Origin: a virus
IMG/VR virus record: IMGVR_UViG_3300010391_000134
Span: 1-59,361 of that record
Length of the DNA stretch: 59,361 bases
Reading direction: 5' to 3' (one strand)
Shown: positions 7,196-14,790 of the stretch, piece after piece
Layout of the letters: the number at the start of each line of letters is the position of its first letter
Numbering within the stretch: position 1 is the stretch's first letter
Notes under the pieces: generated by a model
The model's database searches: none
Told to the model about the DNA's origin: nothing
Seen by the model: the letters and a program-made list of their open reading frames with translations, nothing else
Position numbers and translations under genes: made by a program

Positions 7196-7362
7196 GATTG
7201 CTCCGTGTGGAAATACATCGCCCACCCCGAGGGCACATCGACGGTGAGATCATCGTCCTCGTTACACATACCTGTCTCGAAGAACGGCGTGCATCGTTCG
7301 ATCGGATTCCCGCAGATCGGCTCGCGGACGCACAATGTCCAGAGGAGGAGGAGTGGGAGCAT
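7192..7362 (-). CDS. Small secreted or membrane protein, 56 aa
   Basis: The ATG at 7362 overlaps the upstream stop by one base (TGATG) in a conserved junction repeat. The N-terminus (MLPLLLLWTLC) looks like a short signal peptide or lipobox-like segment. Four Cys follow. Function unknown. Confidence 0.5.
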   Translation of the reverse strand: MLPLLLLWTLCVREPICGNPIERCTPFFETGMCNEDDDLTVDVPSGWAMYFHTEQS

Positions 7363-7371
7363 CACGGCACC
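7359..7371. repeat. Junction repeat, 13-bp copy
   Basis: GCATCACGGCACC on the plus strand. It is a shorter copy of the 16-bp repeat at 7831-7846 and 8082-8097 and spans a TGATG stop/start overlap. Confidence 0.6.
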
Positions 7372-7631
7372 TCCAGTGCCGTTCCGGACGGAACGCACAC
7401 GTGACCGCCGCCGCGTTCGCGTACGAGCTGCTGAGCGCGGCCGATACTGATTGCGAGGGGCTTGTCTACGCCAAGCGTGAACGCGCACGTGGCGCCGACT
7501 GCGTCCTGTCCGATCAGCACGTCCGTCGTGACAATCCATCCGCTCGATTCGCAGCCCACCAGGGCCATCCCCACCAGCAGGACTATCACCATCAGCGCTG
7601 CGAAAATCAGCGTCTCGCAGAATGCCTTCAT
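7362..7631 (-). CDS. Small lipoprotein, 89 aa
   Basis: The ATG at 7631 overlaps the upstream stop (ATGA). Residues 1-27 form a lipoprotein signal with an ALVGC lipobox. The mature 60 residues include two Cys and end in VP, encoded by the junction repeat. It is probably envelope-located. A role in exclusion or host-envelope interaction is possible but unproven. Confidence 0.6.
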   Translation of the reverse strand: MKAFCETLIFAALMVIVLLVGMALVGCESSGWIVTTDVLIGQDAVGATCAFTLGVDKPLAISIGRAQQLVRERGGGHVCVPSGTALEVP

Positions 7632-7834
7632 GCGCCGGATCTCCGTCGCGCGCGGTGCCCGCCGATCGTGAGCTCCCCGGCCCGCCGTGCCTGCGTCAGC
7701 AACCGACTCGCCGTGTCGAAACACACGTTCAGCTCCTCCGCGATCTCCCGCGTCGACAGTCCGTCACGAGCCCACGCGACAGCGCGGCGGTAGCGGGAAG
7801 CAGCAAGCGTGGCTTGTGCAAGGCTCTTCGGCAT
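7628..7834 (-). CDS. Small helix-turn-helix protein, 68 aa
   Basis: The ATG at 7834 is part of a TGATG overlap in the junction repeat. Residues 18-52 fit a resolvase/MarR-like helix-turn-helix: AVAWARDGLSTREIAEELNV, followed by a second helix ending LLTQARRAGEL. At 68 residues it is little more than the DNA-binding domain, so it is likely a small phage regulator. Confidence 0.65.
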   Translation of the reverse strand: MPKSLAQATLAASRYRRAVAWARDGLSTREIAEELNVCFDTASRLLTQARRAGELTIGGHRARRRSGA

Positions 7835-7846
7835 CACGGCACCGTG
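7831..7846. repeat. Junction repeat, 16-bp copy
   Basis: GCATCACGGCACCGTG, identical to 8082-8097. Both copies place a TVP-stop next to the ATG of the next gene. Confidence 0.75.
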
Positions 7847-8085
7847 ACGGAAAATAGTTGGTCCGCTACGATTCGCCGCGCCTGCATCAGGACGCAGTCG
7901 TCTGCGTGGCTCTCCCCATCGTCACCTCCGTCATCACCTCCGTCATCGCCGTTGAAACACAACTGGCAGTCCTCATGTCCCCACCCGTCCACATACGGAG
8001 CGTTCTCGCAGAGGTTCCACGCGAGCGCGAGCAGCCGTGCCAACATCCCCTCGTCACTACATCGCGGCTCGTAGTTTTTCAGCAT
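7834..8085 (-). CDS. Small acidic Cys protein, 83 aa
   Basis: The ATG at 8085 overlaps the upstream stop (TGATG). Residues about 43-59 hold an acidic DDGGDDGGDDGE run next to CQLC, which may bind metal. The protein ends in TVP, like its neighbour. Function unknown. Confidence 0.55.
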   Translation of the reverse strand: MLKNYEPRCSDEGMLARLLALAWNLCENAPYVDGWGHEDCQLCFNGDDGGDDGGDDGESHADDCVLMQARRIVADQLFSVTVP

Positions 8086-8097
8086 CACGGCACCGTG
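8082..8097. repeat. Junction repeat, 16-bp copy
   Basis: Same 16 bases as 7831-7846, again spanning a TGATG stop/start overlap between two small genes. Confidence 0.75.
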
Positions 8098-8219
8098 CGC
8101 ACGTACACAGTGGGATGTCCCACGGGAGCGAGGCCCACGGGGATAATCCCACCGATGACGTAGTCGTCCCATCGATCTGACCACGGTGGCGATGACGTCG
8201 CGCTCGGCATGTCCCTCAC
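8085..8219 (-). CDS. Very small hypothetical protein, 44 aa
   Basis: GTG at 8219 overlaps the stop of the helicase-loader gene (GTGA). An ATG three codons later is an alternative start. The protein has a hydrophobic middle (VIGGIIPVGLAPVG) and a TVP end from the junction repeat. It is supported only by tight packing between its neighbours. Confidence 0.4.
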   Translation of the reverse strand: MRDMPSATSSPPWSDRWDDYVIGGIIPVGLAPVGHPTVYVRTVP

Positions 8220-8731
8220 CGCGCCGCGGCTGCGGGGAGGCGCAACGGCACGTCGCCACCCGGGAGCGGCACCATCTCCGGTCCGAGCCACGCGAGCAGC
8301 TCGCCTCGTGCCGCCGTCTCCCGCACCTCGAGCGTCAAACGCTCGTAGAGCTCGTAGAATCGCATTCTCAGCCACGCAAGCTGCGCGAAGCGCACCTGGT
8401 CCTCTCGGCCAAGTAGCGTGCACGCACGGGCCACGTAGGCGTTCGGCGGGCCATTCTGGTGCGAATGTGAGAGGAGCTTTTGCGCCTGCTGCCACGCTTC
8501 GTCGACTGTCGGCATCGCCGGGAGGCGGAGCTTCGCCTCTTGGATCCGGATTTCTGCGATAGTCGGCAGCCACTTGGATGTGTGAATCAGGCACTTCACC
8601 GCCCGCTGCGCGCTCGAGAGCTCGAGATCGGCAAGATGGAGCGCATAGGCCTTGAGGGTGCCCTTGCTCACGTCCCGTGGGTAGGACTCGATGAGCATGC
8701 TCGCGAGCGCCAGGGATTCTTCTACGGTCAT
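8216..8731 (-). CDS. Helicase loader, phage G39P-like, 171 aa
   Basis: The N-terminal 70 residues follow the G39P helicase-loader pattern: a helical start, a Y-x-x-x-L-x-D-L segment, an alanine-rich helix, and then TSKWLPTIAEIR. In that family the N-terminal domain and disordered tail deliver the replicative helicase to the origin. It is encoded directly after the replication-organiser gene with an ATGA overlap, which is the usual order for an initiator-loader pair. No phage replicative helicase is visible in this window, so the host DnaB or a gene outside the window would be the partner. Confidence 0.7.
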   Translation of the reverse strand: MTVEESLALASMLIESYPRDVSKGTLKAYALHLADLELSSAQRAVKCLIHTSKWLPTIAEIRIQEAKLRLPAMPTVDEAWQQAQKLLSHSHQNGPPNAYVARACTLLGREDQVRFAQLAWLRMRFYELYERLTLEVRETAARGELLAWLGPEMVPLPGGDVPLRLPAAAAR

Positions 8732-9594
8732 CGTGCTACCCCCTTCAGGCCCATCTCCTCGGCGATCTCCCGGGCCATGTCCGTCACGCTCGGCTTGCCT
8801 GGGCGTCCGGAGTTGGATGTGCGTCGTGGTGAGCCATCATACTTACCCTCCAGGACTTTCAACGCATTCTCGTCGTTCGCGATGAACCAGTTGAGATCCG
8901 CGCGCCAGCCACGATCGTTCTCGCCGGCGAGAAATGGTACCTTGGCCGCTCGCACGAATACCCCCTGCCACCACGCGAGCGGATGATCGTGAATCCTTGC
9001 CGCGATCTTGCGCCGCCGGGCACCAGAAAGGGCGACGACACGAGGCAACTGCGGGAGTACCGCGTGGTAGAGCTCGACGAGGCGCTCGATCCCGCGGCGA
9101 CTAGCCTCCGAGGAGAAGCGCGCAGCGCTGATTGGCTCTCTTTCTTCTCCCTTCTGATCTGTATCTTCTTGGGGTACGGGTACGGGTACGGGAGAAGGAG
9201 AACTTCGCGTTGTGTTCTGAGAATGTTCCGAGGCTGTTCTGGTGATGTTCGCGCGAACAGGTCGCGAACGTCCGCGATGGTTCTGCATCCGTTCAGCCGC
9301 AACTTTGCGCTCTCGTTTCACGTGCTTTCCCGAAGGGTTAAACGCGAGATAGTCATGGATGAGATAGCCGCCCGGAGTGGTTTCCCATAGGCCAACTTCA
9401 ACTAAACGTGTCGCAAGAGCCTCCACTTCTACGCCCGGTCCAAGTCGCGCAACGACTTCAAAAGCCAAAAATCCATCGGTGAGCTTTCGTGCGCTGTACG
9501 AGAGTCCAACCGCGAACAATCCGACAGCGGCAAGACCAGCCTGCAGGACCTTTGGGTGGTCGTAGAATTCATCATCGAGCTTCGCCCAGGTCAC
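8728..9594 (-). CDS. Phage replication protein (replisome organiser-like), 288 aa
   Basis: Residues 1-95 look like a winged-helix DNA-binding domain, starting WAKLDDEFYDHPKVLQAG. A charged linker follows with a PVPVPVP run near residue 140. Residues about 180-250 hold the aromatic motif FLAGENDRGWRADLNWFI, common at the C-terminal side of phage O/DnaD-type replication proteins. It probably binds the phage origin and works with the downstream loader. A partial parS-like half site lies inside this gene (9315-9324) but is not a full site. Confidence 0.7.
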   Translation of the reverse strand: MTWAKLDDEFYDHPKVLQAGLAAVGLFAVGLSYSARKLTDGFLAFEVVARLGPGVEVEALATRLVEVGLWETTPGGYLIHDYLAFNPSGKHVKRERKVAAERMQNHRGRSRPVRANITRTASEHSQNTTRSSPSPVPVPVPQEDTDQKGEEREPISAARFSSEASRRGIERLVELYHAVLPQLPRVVALSGARRRKIAARIHDHPLAWWQGVFVRAAKVPFLAGENDRGWRADLNWFIANDENALKVLEGKYDGSPRRTSNSGRPGKPSVTDMAREIAEEMGLKGVAR

Positions 9595-9599
9595 GTCAG

Positions 9600-10064
9600 T
9601 TAATCCTCTTCTGGTTGCCCATCTCCATTCAAGCGCTGACGAGCTCGCTCGCGCAGCGTCTCGTTACTAGGGAAGTGGCGCCATATCTTCTTTGCGATGC
9701 CAACAAAGCGCCTTGCGGCGCGGTCGCCGCGTTCGACGTCCGTATAGAGAACGATTCCGTGTTCTTCGCCGTGCTCCTGTTTCGCGAAGCCGAATTCGAT
9801 TTGGATTCTCCCGTGCGCATCTCGTTCTCCGGTGTGGATCCGTTTCGGTGTCCCATCAGCCTCGTCTTCGCGGAGCATGTCACCGATAGTGCGGGACAGC
9901 GCCCGGTAGAGTGATGTCCGCGCCCACTCTTCGGGGACTACATCATCCTCGAGGATTGCCACGGCCAGCGTTCCCGCGGAACACGCGCGCAGTTGCGGGC
10001 GGGTACGGTACTCCTCAACTACTTCCCTGAGTGTCGGCGCTTCTTGCCGTAGAGTTTCCGCCAT
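9600..10064 (-). CDS. Hypothetical protein of the replication cluster, 154 aa
   Basis: The ATG at 10064 has a perfect GGAGGAGG Shine-Dalgarno, so the 46-base overlap with the upstream gene is real. Mixed alpha/beta composition, acidic, no recognised domain. Its position just ahead of the replication gene suggests an accessory replication role, which is inference only. Confidence 0.6.
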   Translation of the reverse strand: MAETLRQEAPTLREVVEEYRTRPQLRACSAGTLAVAILEDDVVPEEWARTSLYRALSRTIGDMLREDEADGTPKRIHTGERDAHGRIQIEFGFAKQEHGEEHGIVLYTDVERGDRAARRFVGIAKKIWRHFPSNETLRERARQRLNGDGQPEED

Positions 10065-10945
10065 CGTGCCTCCTCCCGCGCCCGTAATGCGTCACATAGG
10101 GCGGCTGCTTTCGCGTTTGCTTTGCCTAGGATTCGTGTCCGTTCGTCAGCGGGGAAATCCTTCAGCGCCTCGGCCTGTATCGCGATGAATATGGCGAGCC
10201 CGTCCCCGGGCGGGCCATCACCGTACAGCATCGCCGCATTGCCTTTCTGGTCACGACTGCCGATCGCGCGGGTCACGGCCTCAGTGACGTACGCGTCCGA
10301 GGCATCCGCGCAATATCGGATCGCGCCCAGGACCTGCTTCGCTGCACAACCCGCCTCGGCAAGTCGCTGCTTGAGGGCCGCGCCCTTGGGGATCGCTCGA
10401 AACCACGTGGTAGCCTCGGTGATCTCTTCGGCGGTCCACGTCCCACGGAACGGCCAGGCGCCCACTTCTCGCTTCCGTTTGGCGGCCAGCTTTGTGGCTC
10501 GCTTCACCACGATCTTGTCGGACAGCTCGCCAGCCTTCTTCGCCTCAGCGACAGCGTGATCGAAATCCCTTGTGGCCGGCTCAGCCAAGCGCTTGGCACG
10601 CGCGGCTTCATCCTTCGAGATACCGAGCGACTTCAAAGTCGCCAAGGTCGATGGTCGCGACTTTGGATCTCCGCCCTTCTTCGCCTTCTCGCCCAGTTGC
10701 TCCATCTCCTCGAGTAGCTGGCCCATGCGCCGTTCGGCGTGAAGCCGCAGCTCAGTCGCGCGGTCGAGGAGCTGGCGATCCTTCGCCAGCTTCGCGTAGG
10801 CACGCACCGCGGCGGCCTTGTTGACGAAGACTTTCACCGCCGCAATCGTCGCTGCCTCTCGCACCTCCTGCTTGGCGCGGTCGAAGTGCGTGAGCATGCC
10901 CTCGGGATCGGGTCCCGAATCCACGGCTGCCGCTGGTGCGCTCAT
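10019..10945 (-). CDS. Conserved phage/plasmid family protein (ParB-context type), 308 aa
   Basis: The ATG at 10945 overlaps the upstream stop (ATGA). Residues 20-80 match a family I know from phages and plasmids: an alpha-helical block with AAAVRAYAKLAKD, followed by a helix like ATELRLHAERRMGQLL. Next come a Lys-Gly-rich loop, a LKSLGISKDEAARAKRLAE helical pair and a basic region. Members are sometimes annotated as ParB-like or DNA-binding. I see no ParB CTPase motif (no GERR-type box), so it is not a true ParB. Confidence 0.55.
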   Translation of the reverse strand: MSAPAAAVDSGPDPEGMLTHFDRAKQEVREAATIAAVKVFVNKAAAVRAYAKLAKDRQLLDRATELRLHAERRMGQLLEEMEQLGEKAKKGGDPKSRPSTLATLKSLGISKDEAARAKRLAEPATRDFDHAVAEAKKAGELSDKIVVKRATKLAAKRKREVGAWPFRGTWTAEEITEATTWFRAIPKGAALKQRLAEAGCAAKQVLGAIRYCADASDAYVTEAVTRAIGSRDQKGNAAMLYGDGPPGDGLAIFIAIQAEALKDFPADERTRILGKANAKAAALCDALRAREEARWRKLYGKKRRHSGK

Positions 10946-11256
10946 GCCCGCGCCTGCTGCAGCCGCGCATAGTAGCGCCGCCACGTCGACCAGTTCAGGC
11001 ACCGCCGGCTACAGTAGAGCCGCGGCCGTCCGCGCGGCTTCTGGCGCAGACGCTTGCCGCACGCCTCGCATTCGGTCGGACGCGGCGCACGCACGCGTCG
11101 TTGCCGGAGCGCCGTCGCGTGACGCCGGTAGTAGTCCTTGGCGCCGCACTGCGGCCCGCAGTACCGCCGGCGCCTCGTTGCTTGCCGCGGGAGCGCCTTG
11201 CTGCATTCGACACACGCCTGGCAGCGAGTTCCTCGAGCGCCGTCCACATCCCCCAT
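10942..11256 (-). CDS. Duplicated zinc-ribbon protein, 104 aa
   Basis: ATG at 11256 is chosen because GAGGAG lies 9 bases upstream. An ATG at 11271 is possible. The protein contains two copies of the same zinc-binding unit: CxxC, basic loop, YC-x3-C (residues about 15-38 and 63-87). The C-terminal Trp-Arg-rich tail could contact DNA. It resembles small phage zinc-finger proteins and may be a regulator. Confidence 0.65.
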   Translation of the reverse strand: MGDVDGARGTRCQACVECSKALPRQATRRRRYCGPQCGAKDYYRRHATALRQRRVRAPRPTECEACGKRLRQKPRGRPRLYCSRRCLNWSTWRRYYARLQQARA

Positions 11257-11334
11257 CGCCCAACTCCTCATCCAATGAGAAAAAGTGTGCTGCGGACACT
11301 ACTCCTCACACGAGACGAGAGTCAAGAAAAAAGA

Positions 11335-12006
11335 TCAGGCGAGCGTCGAGTGGTCCTCGAGGGCGCCTTGCGGCGGGCAATCGATGCGTTCGGACGTCAT
11401 CCACTCCGGCCCTCGGAACTGCTTGATGGCCGCGATGGCGAGGCTCTGGATGAGCTCCCAGGGATTCTCCTCCGTCGCAATCGAGATCGCTGACTCCGCA
11501 CACGCCGCGCGCGATAGCTCGAGCGCCTCGAGCAAGTCCTGGTAGACGTCGGGAGGCACGCGGAACTTCTGCGCGCCGATGCGCACCCTATGCCAATCTT
11601 GCTGGTCCTCGAGCGGGAGATTGCGCTGCTGCTGGCGCTTGCGCCGCGCCTCTTTCCAGCGGCGGATGTCGGCGAGGCCGCACTTGGCGAGCTTGATCGC
11701 CTCCTCGACACTCACCTTGTTCGCGATTGGGAGCGCTTCGGCGAGGGCCGTCCAGCTGACGTCATCGAGGTCGTCACTCTCACGGTAGGGCCCGAACACG
11801 GTGAGGACGCGGACAAGACGACTCGCTCGCGAGCACGAGATGCCGAGGTCCTCTTCGCAGTAAGTCTCGAAATCGGCGAAGTCCCAGGACTCGTATTTCT
11901 TCTTATCCAAGACGTCCTGGAGCAACTCTCCAGCGATCCAACAATCCCTGTGGTACTCCGCGATGACTTTCTTCGCCCTCGAGCGGAGCTGTTCGTACTT
12001 CGGCAT
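11335..12006 (-). CDS. Putative DNA-binding regulator, first gene of leftward operon, 223 aa
   Basis: ATG at 12006 has a GGAGGAGGG Shine-Dalgarno. Residues 12-70 form a helical domain with a FADFETYCEEDLGISCSRAS segment. This resembles proteins in which a short HTH-like domain follows a long helix (E-Y-C-x-x-x-L-G-(I/L)-S pattern). The C-terminal half is helical with basic stretches. Being first after the divergent region fits an early regulator. Exact role unknown. Confidence 0.6.
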   Translation of the reverse strand: MPKYEQLRSRAKKVIAEYHRDCWIAGELLQDVLDKKKYESWDFADFETYCEEDLGISCSRASRLVRVLTVFGPYRESDDLDDVSWTALAEALPIANKVSVEEAIKLAKCGLADIRRWKEARRKRQQQRNLPLEDQQDWHRVRIGAQKFRVPPDVYQDLLEALELSRAACAESAISIATEENPWELIQSLAIAAIKQFRGPEWMTSERIDCPPQGALEDHSTLA

Positions 12007-12323
12007 GCCCACCCTCCTCCGTCCGTTCCCACCGGTGAGCAGGGAGGGACAGCTGTCAAAGGCCATCCCTCCTGCCCGGCCCGTACCTGCCTACTTGGCG
12101 ATCCAGCTCCCAGATACGCCCAGCCGGTGCAGACGGCAAGAGGGAAGTTTCAAAACGCAGTTATTTGCGTGCCGCACAAAGAAAAGGCCGAAAAAACAGC
12201 CAGATGGGGCCATACTGAGGGTTGAAGAAGAGGCCAGATCCTCGTCCAGCTCAATTCGGAGCTGGGCGCGGGATGCTGGCCATTTTTGCGTCTGAGGCCC
12301 AAAAGGCCAGAAGGAGAAGCGCG
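12007..12323. promoter_or_regulatory. Divergent control region between leftward and rightward operons
   Basis: The 317-base gap separates the two main early operons. It holds a perfect 10-bp palindrome (12048-12057, GACAGCTGTC) overlapping a leftward TTGACA box (12059-12054), a 5-bp inverted repeat with a 6-base loop (12155-12159 and 12166-12170), and a 7-bp inverted repeat (12246-12252 and 12259-12265). The segment 12150-12190 is locally AT-richer than its surroundings. I cannot pick a convincing -10 for either direction. It is the obvious place for the early promoters and operators. Confidence 0.55.
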
Positions 12324-12821
12324 ATGGACACGAACACCTACGTAGTGGAGCTCGAAGTGGCAAAGTCGTCTTCCGGATTCGGTGCGGAGCAGCGGTTGTT
12401 CCACGTCGAGGCGGACGACGCCGAGGGGGCCGTGCAGACGGCGAAGCGACTGGCCGACATGTGCAGCGGCTACATCTGGATCACCAAGGTCTGCAGCGTC
12501 CGGAAACTGAACGGTCACGGTGGGAGCTCGAGCATCAACATCGGTTGGGACGGCACCGTCTCGTCGACGACGGGACGCGAGCAGCAGCGGCCGCTCTCCG
12601 AGCGCCTGGCCGAGGCGCAGAAGCTCCTCGAGCGAGTCGGCATCAAGAGCGCGACGGAGCTGCCGCGGATCGTCCGATTGCAGCAGGCCAACGAGGAGCG
12701 CGAGCGCGCCGAGCGCATGAAGGCTGAGTTGACAGTCGCCGGCGTCGGGCTGGGCATCGTGGCGGTGGTGGCGATCTTCCAGAGTCTCTTCTCGGACAAG
12801 AAAGTGAAGGTGGCAGCGTGA
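12324..12821 (+). CDS. C-terminally membrane-anchored protein, 165 aa
   Basis: ATG at 12324 has an AAGGAGAAG Shine-Dalgarno. Residues 1-65 are beta-rich, residues 80-135 are helical and charged (possible coiled coil), and residues about 139-156 form a single TM helix near the C-terminus. Tail-anchored topology puts the bulk in the cytoplasm. It is the first gene of the rightward operon, so it is likely early. It may modify the host membrane or tether a phage complex, but no family is recognised. Confidence 0.6.
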   Translation: MDTNTYVVELEVAKSSSGFGAEQRLFHVEADDAEGAVQTAKRLADMCSGYIWITKVCSVRKLNGHGGSSSINIGWDGTVSSTTGREQQRPLSERLAEAQKLLERVGIKSATELPRIVRLQQANEERERAERMKAELTVAGVGLGIVAVVAIFQSLFSDKKVKVAA

Positions 12822-13012
12822 GCGCCTGCCGCATCAGTTATCGCACCTTCGCCGCAACGCTCGCCGATCTGCGGGAGGTCCACGACAGCACGGAATTCAT
12901 CAACTCCGCCATTCCGCAGGGGCTATGGGACACATTGGCGGACCATCTAGTGGCCGCTGAGCATTTCGCAGCGGCGTTTGAGAACGAAGCAAACACGAAG
13001 GAGCCAGCATGA
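12818..13012 (+). CDS. Small hypothetical protein, 64 aa
   Basis: GTG at 12818 overlaps the upstream stop (GTGA) and the end overlaps the next start (ATGA). Helical, acidic, with two His near the middle. Function unknown. Confidence 0.55.
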   Translation: MSACRISYRTFAATLADLREVHDSTEFINSAIPQGLWDTLADHLVAAEHFAAAFENEANTKEPA

Positions 13013-13179
13013 ACGCACTCAAGCAATTCGATCTCGGGGAGTTTCTCGTGTCGCCGGAGTTCTGGCGATTCAAGCAGCGGCTGCGGGTGGGCGCCGAAGT
13101 CCTGGTGTCCTTCGCGGCGCTCTACGTCGCAGCGACGAACGTGGTGACGTTCGTCAACTTGCTGCGGAAAGGAGAGTGA
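13009..13179 (+). CDS. Small single-TM protein, 56 aa
   Basis: ATG at 13009 overlaps the upstream stop (ATGA). A basic amphipathic N-terminus is followed by one TM helix (residues about 28-50), and the protein ends KGE just before the next gene. The overlaps with both neighbours support expression. Function unknown. Confidence 0.55.
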   Translation: MNALKQFDLGEFLVSPEFWRFKQRLRVGAEVLVSFAALYVAATNVVTFVNLLRKGE

Positions 13180-13180
13180 G

Positions 13181-13483
13181 GTGGCGGTTCGGTTCGTCAC
13201 CGACTGTGTTCATGCGCCCAATGGTGAAGACATCGGGAGCATGGTGGACACAGCACGTCGGATTACCCGCCACTCGTTTTTGCGGGCGGTTGGTCGCCGG
13301 ACAGCGCTGCAGGTTGAGTTAAGGCTCGGCTACGAAGCACACGCAAAGCGCGGCCTCACTATGGCTCGCGATTGGCACGTCTCGTATGCCCGTTCGATCT
13401 ATCGTGGGCGTCCCTGTTGGTACTTCACGTGGAGCGCGATTGAGTACATCTTTCAGGACGACGAGGAAAGGAGAGTGACATGA
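13181..13483 (+). CDS. Hypothetical protein, 100 aa
   Basis: GTG at 13181, with an AAGGAGAG Shine-Dalgarno that is itself the end of the previous gene. A basic, Arg- and Tyr-rich soluble protein. No recognised domain. Confidence 0.55.
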   Translation: MAVRFVTDCVHAPNGEDIGSMVDTARRITRHSFLRAVGRRTALQVELRLGYEAHAKRGLTMARDWHVSYARSIYRGRPCWYFTWSAIEYIFQDDEERRVT

Positions 13484-13662
13484 AGCTGTTCCAAGTTCAG
13501 TGTCAACGCGAGGGCGACATCTTTTACGTCCAACACCAATCTGAAGGCTGGGCGGCGGCGGCCGTGCGCTACTGTCCAGTATGTGGATCTCGGAGAGTGA
13601 GGCCGACAGGCCGTAGCTACCCAGGCGTCAACGAAACAAAGCAGACGCGGAAAGGAGAGTGA
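13480..13662 (+). CDS. Small protein with a CPVCG knuckle, 60 aa
   Basis: It overlaps both neighbours by 4 bases. One CxxCG pair (CPVCGSRR) at residues 32-39 and an early Cys suggest a partial zinc ribbon. It ends with a KGE tail like the 56-aa gene upstream, because both stop codons sit in the same AAAGGAGAGTGA sequence that serves as Shine-Dalgarno for the next gene. Confidence 0.5.
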   Translation: MKLFQVQCQREGDIFYVQHQSEGWAAAAVRYCPVCGSRRVRPTGRSYPGVNETKQTRKGE

Positions 13663-13928
13663 CAACCATGTTCGATACTCCAGGATGCTGCACGATCTGC
13701 GGACGAACGCCGGACTCACCCTACCGCGTGTTCAGCGACAACGGGCGCACCGTCCTGAACGGGTGCGTTGCGAAGATTCACGACGGACACCTGATCGCCG
13801 GCACGAGCAGCGCACGGTTCGCGGATGAGGCAGCAGCAAGGTACCCAGGACGACTGAGCGGAATCGTGGGCGTTGCGCCGATGCCAACGACCACGATCCG
13901 GCGCCGTCGCGCGCAGGCGGCGTCGTGA
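13659..13928 (+). CDS. Small zinc-knuckle protein, 89 aa
   Basis: GTG at 13659 (GTGA overlap), or ATG at 13668. The N-terminus has CCTIC and then a downstream Cys that could complete a metal site. The C-terminus is basic (RRRRAQ). Function unknown. Confidence 0.5.
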   Translation: MTTMFDTPGCCTICGRTPDSPYRVFSDNGRTVLNGCVAKIHDGHLIAGTSSARFADEAAARYPGRLSGIVGVAPMPTTTIRRRRAQAAS

Positions 13929-14161
13929 GTGCCCGGACGCTCCGCGATCCGCTCACCCTCGCAAGCGGGCGCGTGGTTCTGCATCTACCGCTTACGAACG
14001 GCGCGCACGAGGCGGTCATGCAAGACGGCGGCGACATGTCGGAATCGGAATGGGACGAATACTGCCAAGCGATGCGCGTGCGCAACGCGCCTGCCCGGCA
14101 CCAGGCCGACCTGCGAAGACGCCGCGCGCTCGGCGCAGCGATGATGCGCAATAAGCTGTAG
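13925..14161 (+). CDS. Small hypothetical protein, 78 aa
   Basis: GTG at 13925 overlaps the upstream stop. Beta-rich at the N-terminus with a long basic helix at the C-terminus (residues 50-75). Function unknown. Confidence 0.5.
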   Translation: MSARTLRDPLTLASGRVVLHLPLTNGAHEAVMQDGGDMSESEWDEYCQAMRVRNAPARHQADLRRRRALGAAMMRNKL

Positions 14162-14176
14162 GAAAGGAGAGGAGCA

Positions 14177-14608
14177 ATGTTCCACAAACATCGACGTCAC
14201 CAAGTGGTAGACGTCACAGATCTCGAGGAGCTCGCCACGAAGCTGACGGAGCACACATGGTGCACCTGCAACGGCTTTCGACTGCCGTTCGCCGTCTACA
14301 ACGATGAGCCCTGTGCGCTCCTTCTCTTGAACGACAGCACGAGCGCAGATGGGGCGCAGGAGTACGCAGTCGTCATCGACGACGTCGTCTCGGACGGCGG
14401 CATCTCGTTCTCCAGTCCGGACATTCTGTATCTGAACGTCGACGCGTCGCGGCAAGTCGAGAGCGTCACCTTCGGCTGGATGACGCCGGAGCGGGCGTTG
14501 CTCTGGCTGAAGGCGGCCATCAACGGCCAGGGACTCTGCGATGACTGGCCGACGCCGATCCACGTCGAGCGGCCCGAGGCGCACAAGCGCTGCCCGGCAT
14601 GCGCATGA
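14177..14608 (+). CDS. Hypothetical protein, 143 aa
   Basis: ATG at 14177 has an AAGGAGAGG Shine-Dalgarno. A soluble acidic protein, with a CxC pair near residue 30 and CPAC at the very end. The pattern of alternating beta strands suggests a compact domain, but I recognise no family. Confidence 0.6.
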   Translation: MFHKHRRHQVVDVTDLEELATKLTEHTWCTCNGFRLPFAVYNDEPCALLLLNDSTSADGAQEYAVVIDDVVSDGGISFSSPDILYLNVDASRQVESVTFGWMTPERALLWLKAAINGQGLCDDWPTPIHVERPEAHKRCPACA

Positions 14609-14790
14609 TCAATCCACTCTGCGCTTGCACACGATGCTGGCCGCCCGGCTGGGGCTCAGGAGAGAAAACGAAAGAGCGGTGCATCAGCCACCAGTGCTTC
14701 TGCTGCTACCGCGACCACGAAGAAGAGCGGGACGCAGAGGACATGCGTGTCCCGCTGTTCATCTACAACGACAAGGAGGTGCAATCGTGA
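14599..14790 (+). CDS. Cysteine-rich mini-protein, 63 aa
   Basis: The start at 14599 overlaps the upstream gene by 10 bases, and the stop overlaps the GTG of the next (GTGA). The first 40 residues contain six Cys (CACTRC and CFCC clusters) and Trp-Pro-Pro, which suggests a metal-binding fold. Confidence 0.5.
   Translation: MRMINPLCACTRCWPPGWGSGEKTKERCISHQCFCCYRDHEEERDAEDMRVPLFIYNDKEVQS

Noticed and set aside
9314-9329. Second parS-like site in the replication gene
   Set aside because: Only the left half (GTTTCACGTG) fits. The right half has five of five outer positions wrong, so it is not a full site.
10019-10945. True ParB partner for the parS site
   Set aside because: The protein has the helical phage/plasmid family pattern but no visible ParB CTP-binding motif, so I do not call it ParB.
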